Part shown: positions 63,052 through 64,000 of the stretch, piece by piece
Numbering within the stretch: the stretch's first letter is position 1
How the letters are laid out: every line of letters begins with the position of its first letter
NCBI GenBank assembly: GCA_041398845.1
Contig: JAWKTZ010000009.1
Span: 186,001 to 250,000 of the forward strand
Direction: 5' to 3'
Length of the DNA stretch: 64,000 nucleotides
DNA from: Fuerstiella sp041398845
GTDB lineage: Bacteria > Planctomycetota > Planctomycetia > Planctomycetales > Planctomycetaceae
Translations under genes and position numbers: made by a program
Notes under the pieces: model-generated
Database searches by the model: none
What the model saw: the letters and a program-made list of their open reading frames with translations, nothing else
What the model was told of the DNA's origin: nothing

Positions 63052-63457
63052 TTCCACGACCGGCCCTGTCCGAGTTCTCGTTTCAGCTCTTCATTTGAAT
63101 CCTGAAATTGGCGGCGAGGGGCGGCAATGGCGAAGACATCTGGCTGTCGGCGTCTGATCCCGCGTCGTCTGGTGCGGTGAGCTGTGTCTTTCTGACACAC
63201 TTGAAAGGTGGCGGCAAGCATGGGTAATGACCCGCATTATCAGGAATTTTGAAAAAAAATATGCGTTTTGAGGAACAAATCTGCAAGGAAATTGGTTTCA
63301 GCGGCGTACTATCTCTAACGAAGAGGACGATTTTTCCGGTTATTCGGGCCGGAATTTGCTGGGTTCACTTCGGCAGAATCCGCCTGTCATCTTTCCATCA
63401 GGTTGCGGTTCTTCAAGAAGTTTCAATGGATTGACCAAATTCAAAAGGAGGTGACTT
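63052..63457. other. 406-bp intergenic region upstream of csrA
   Basis: The first half is GC-rich without features. From 63240 there is an A-rich stretch (TTTTGAAAAAAAATATGCG) that is the best place for the csrA promoter, but I see no clear pair of -10/-35 boxes. No gene is supported on either strand. Confidence 0.5.
63444..63454 (+). promoter_or_regulatory. Strong ribosome binding site of csrA
   Basis: AAAGGAGGTGA directly matches the 16S rRNA 3' end; three bases separate it from ATG at 63458. Because GGA is also the CsrA target core, CsrA may bind its own start region, as known for csrA autoregulation in other bacteria. Confidence 0.85.
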
Positions 63458-63679
63458 ATGCTGGTACTCAGCAGAAAAACCGGTGAATCTATTCAGATCG
63501 ACGACAATATTTTTGTCACAGTGACGGAAGTCAAAGGCGGTCGTGTTCGCCTTTCGATTGATGCTCCCCGGTCGGTGCGAATTGTTCGCAAAGAGATTCT
63601 GGAGCGCGAGTTTGGTGGGGCTCCTGAGTCGTTTTCACTGGATTTGCCTGCTTCTCAGGTTGTGGAATGTCTGAACTGA
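63458..63679 (+). CDS. csrA: Carbon storage regulator CsrA
   Basis: 73 residues with the standard CsrA sequence: MLVLSRKTGESIQIDDNI, VTVTEVKGGRVRLSIDAP and VRIVRKEILERE. The RNA-binding residues Leu4 and Arg6 (N-terminal strand) and Arg44-equivalent (VRIVRKE) are present. It binds GGA motifs in mRNA 5' regions and represses or stabilises translation, controlling carbon flux, motility and biofilm. The last 25 bases overlap, tail to tail, the end of the ketoacyl synthase gene on the other strand. Confidence 0.97.
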   Translation: MLVLSRKTGESIQIDDNIFVTVTEVKGGRVRLSIDAPRSVRIVRKEILEREFGGAPESFSLDLPASQVVECLN

Positions 63680-64000
63680 CACGTGGTGTCTATCTGGCAG
63701 GCGGCAACATGCCCTCCAAACCCCAATGACAGCTTGAGCGCCGAGTTCAGCGGTGTTGTTCGGGTTTGTTGCAGCAATGGAATTTCGCATTTTGGGTCCA
63801 CAGAAACATGGCCCGCCGTGGCTGGAATGATTCCGTGGCGCAGTGCGAGCAGAGTCATTGCAAGTTCGACGCTTCCAGCAGCTCCAAGCAGATGCCCCAT
63901 GGCTCCTTTGATTCCAAAGCCGGGCGGAGCTGACGGACCGTAGTAGCTGGCGATTCCTCGTGCTTCCGCCAGATCGTTGGTTGGCGTGCCGGTGCCGTGC
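63655..64000 (-). CDS. Beta-ketoacyl-ACP synthase (FabF/KAS type), 3' end only
   Basis: Only the last 114 residues are in the window; the gene runs on past 64000. HGTGTPTNDLAEARGI carries a catalytic His of KAS/thiolase-fold condensing enzymes; AMGHLLGAAGSVELAMTLLAL and SLGFGGHVAA are the family's C-terminal motifs. It condenses malonyl-ACP with acyl-ACP. Whether this is the housekeeping FabF or a polyketide-type synthase cannot be told from this part. Stop codon TGA at 63655-63657, inside csrA. Confidence 0.9.
   Translation of the reverse strand, partial: HGTGTPTNDLAEARGIASYYGPSAPPGFGIKGAMGHLLGAAGSVELAMTLLALRHGIIPATAGHVSVDPKCEIPLLQQTRTTPLNSALKLSLGFGGHVAACQIDTTCQFRHSTT

Overview
The window is about 64 kb of chromosomal DNA from a planctomycete. 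I base this on several family markers seen together: a YTV-repeat cysteine-rich wall protein, a 1,699-residue PSCyt1/DUF1549/DUF1553 cytochrome-type protein, a zinc-ribbon/DUF1559 (H-X9-DG) protein, a planctomycete-style Ser/Thr kinase with HCD and DFN motifs, a BBP7-like outer-membrane barrel, and Gfo/Idh/MocA and sugar-isomerase proteins with twin-arginine leaders. Genus level is a guess (Fuerstiella or Gimesia-like). I see no insertion sequence, prophage, integrase, CRISPR array or rRNA.

Layout. 1-4.8 kb: 3' part of a Ser/Thr kinase, a secreted EEP-family hydrolase, a small membrane protein and a TPR protein. 4.8-8.0 kb (minus strand): a sodium/solute symporter followed by a TraB/GumN-like protein. 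8.5-13.6 kb: the YTV protein with its own terminator, then a DsbD-like thiol-disulfide transporter overlapping a glutaminyl cyclase-like gene. 13.6-17.1 kb (minus): transhydrogenase alpha subunit and a DUF1559 protein. 17.5-18.9 kb: a Tat-exported oxidoreductase. 18.9-21.3 kb: two secreted low-complexity proteins flanked by a 99-bp direct repeat. 21.3-24.9 kb (minus): a KaiC-like double ATPase overlapping a hybrid histidine kinase that is broken at its H-box. 25.4-27.0 kb (minus): a DUF1801 protein and a fatty-acid desaturase. 27.6-38.7 kb: a type II secretion/pseudopilus cluster (multi-module secretin-N protein split by a frameshift, then GspE, F, G, H, I, J, K). 38.8-41.8 kb: two unrecognised proteins. 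41.9-47.0 kb (minus): the giant PSCyt/WD40 protein. 47.4-48.9 kb: a beta-barrel protein and tRNA-Thr(CGT). 49.1-56.6 kb: a six-gene MoxR/DUF58/DUF4350 membrane operon. 56.6-59.7 kb: a sugar-phosphate isomerase-like protein, a chorismate-lyase-like protein and an FAD oxidoreductase. 59.8-64.0 kb: an amino-acid-kinase protein, a second DUF58 protein, leucyl aminopeptidase, CsrA and the 3' end of a ketoacyl-ACP synthase.

The most unusual signal is in the spacers. A dispersed family of near-perfect palindromes (about 80-103 bp, plus short or decayed forms) sits between genes at 17.1, 21.2, 25.0, 31.4, 34.6, 52.7 and 61.4 kb. The copy at 25.0 kb has different outer arms that still pair with each other, which points to selection or a mechanism acting on the hairpin. 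Other one-off long hairpins lie at 8.2, 19.0 and 47.1 kb.

Two large genes are interrupted. The histidine kinase carries a stop and a frameshift inside the phosphoacceptor motif. The secretin-N gene has an apparent one-base loss in a G run. These could be genuine decay or assembly errors. All domain calls come from reading the translated sequence; no database search was run.
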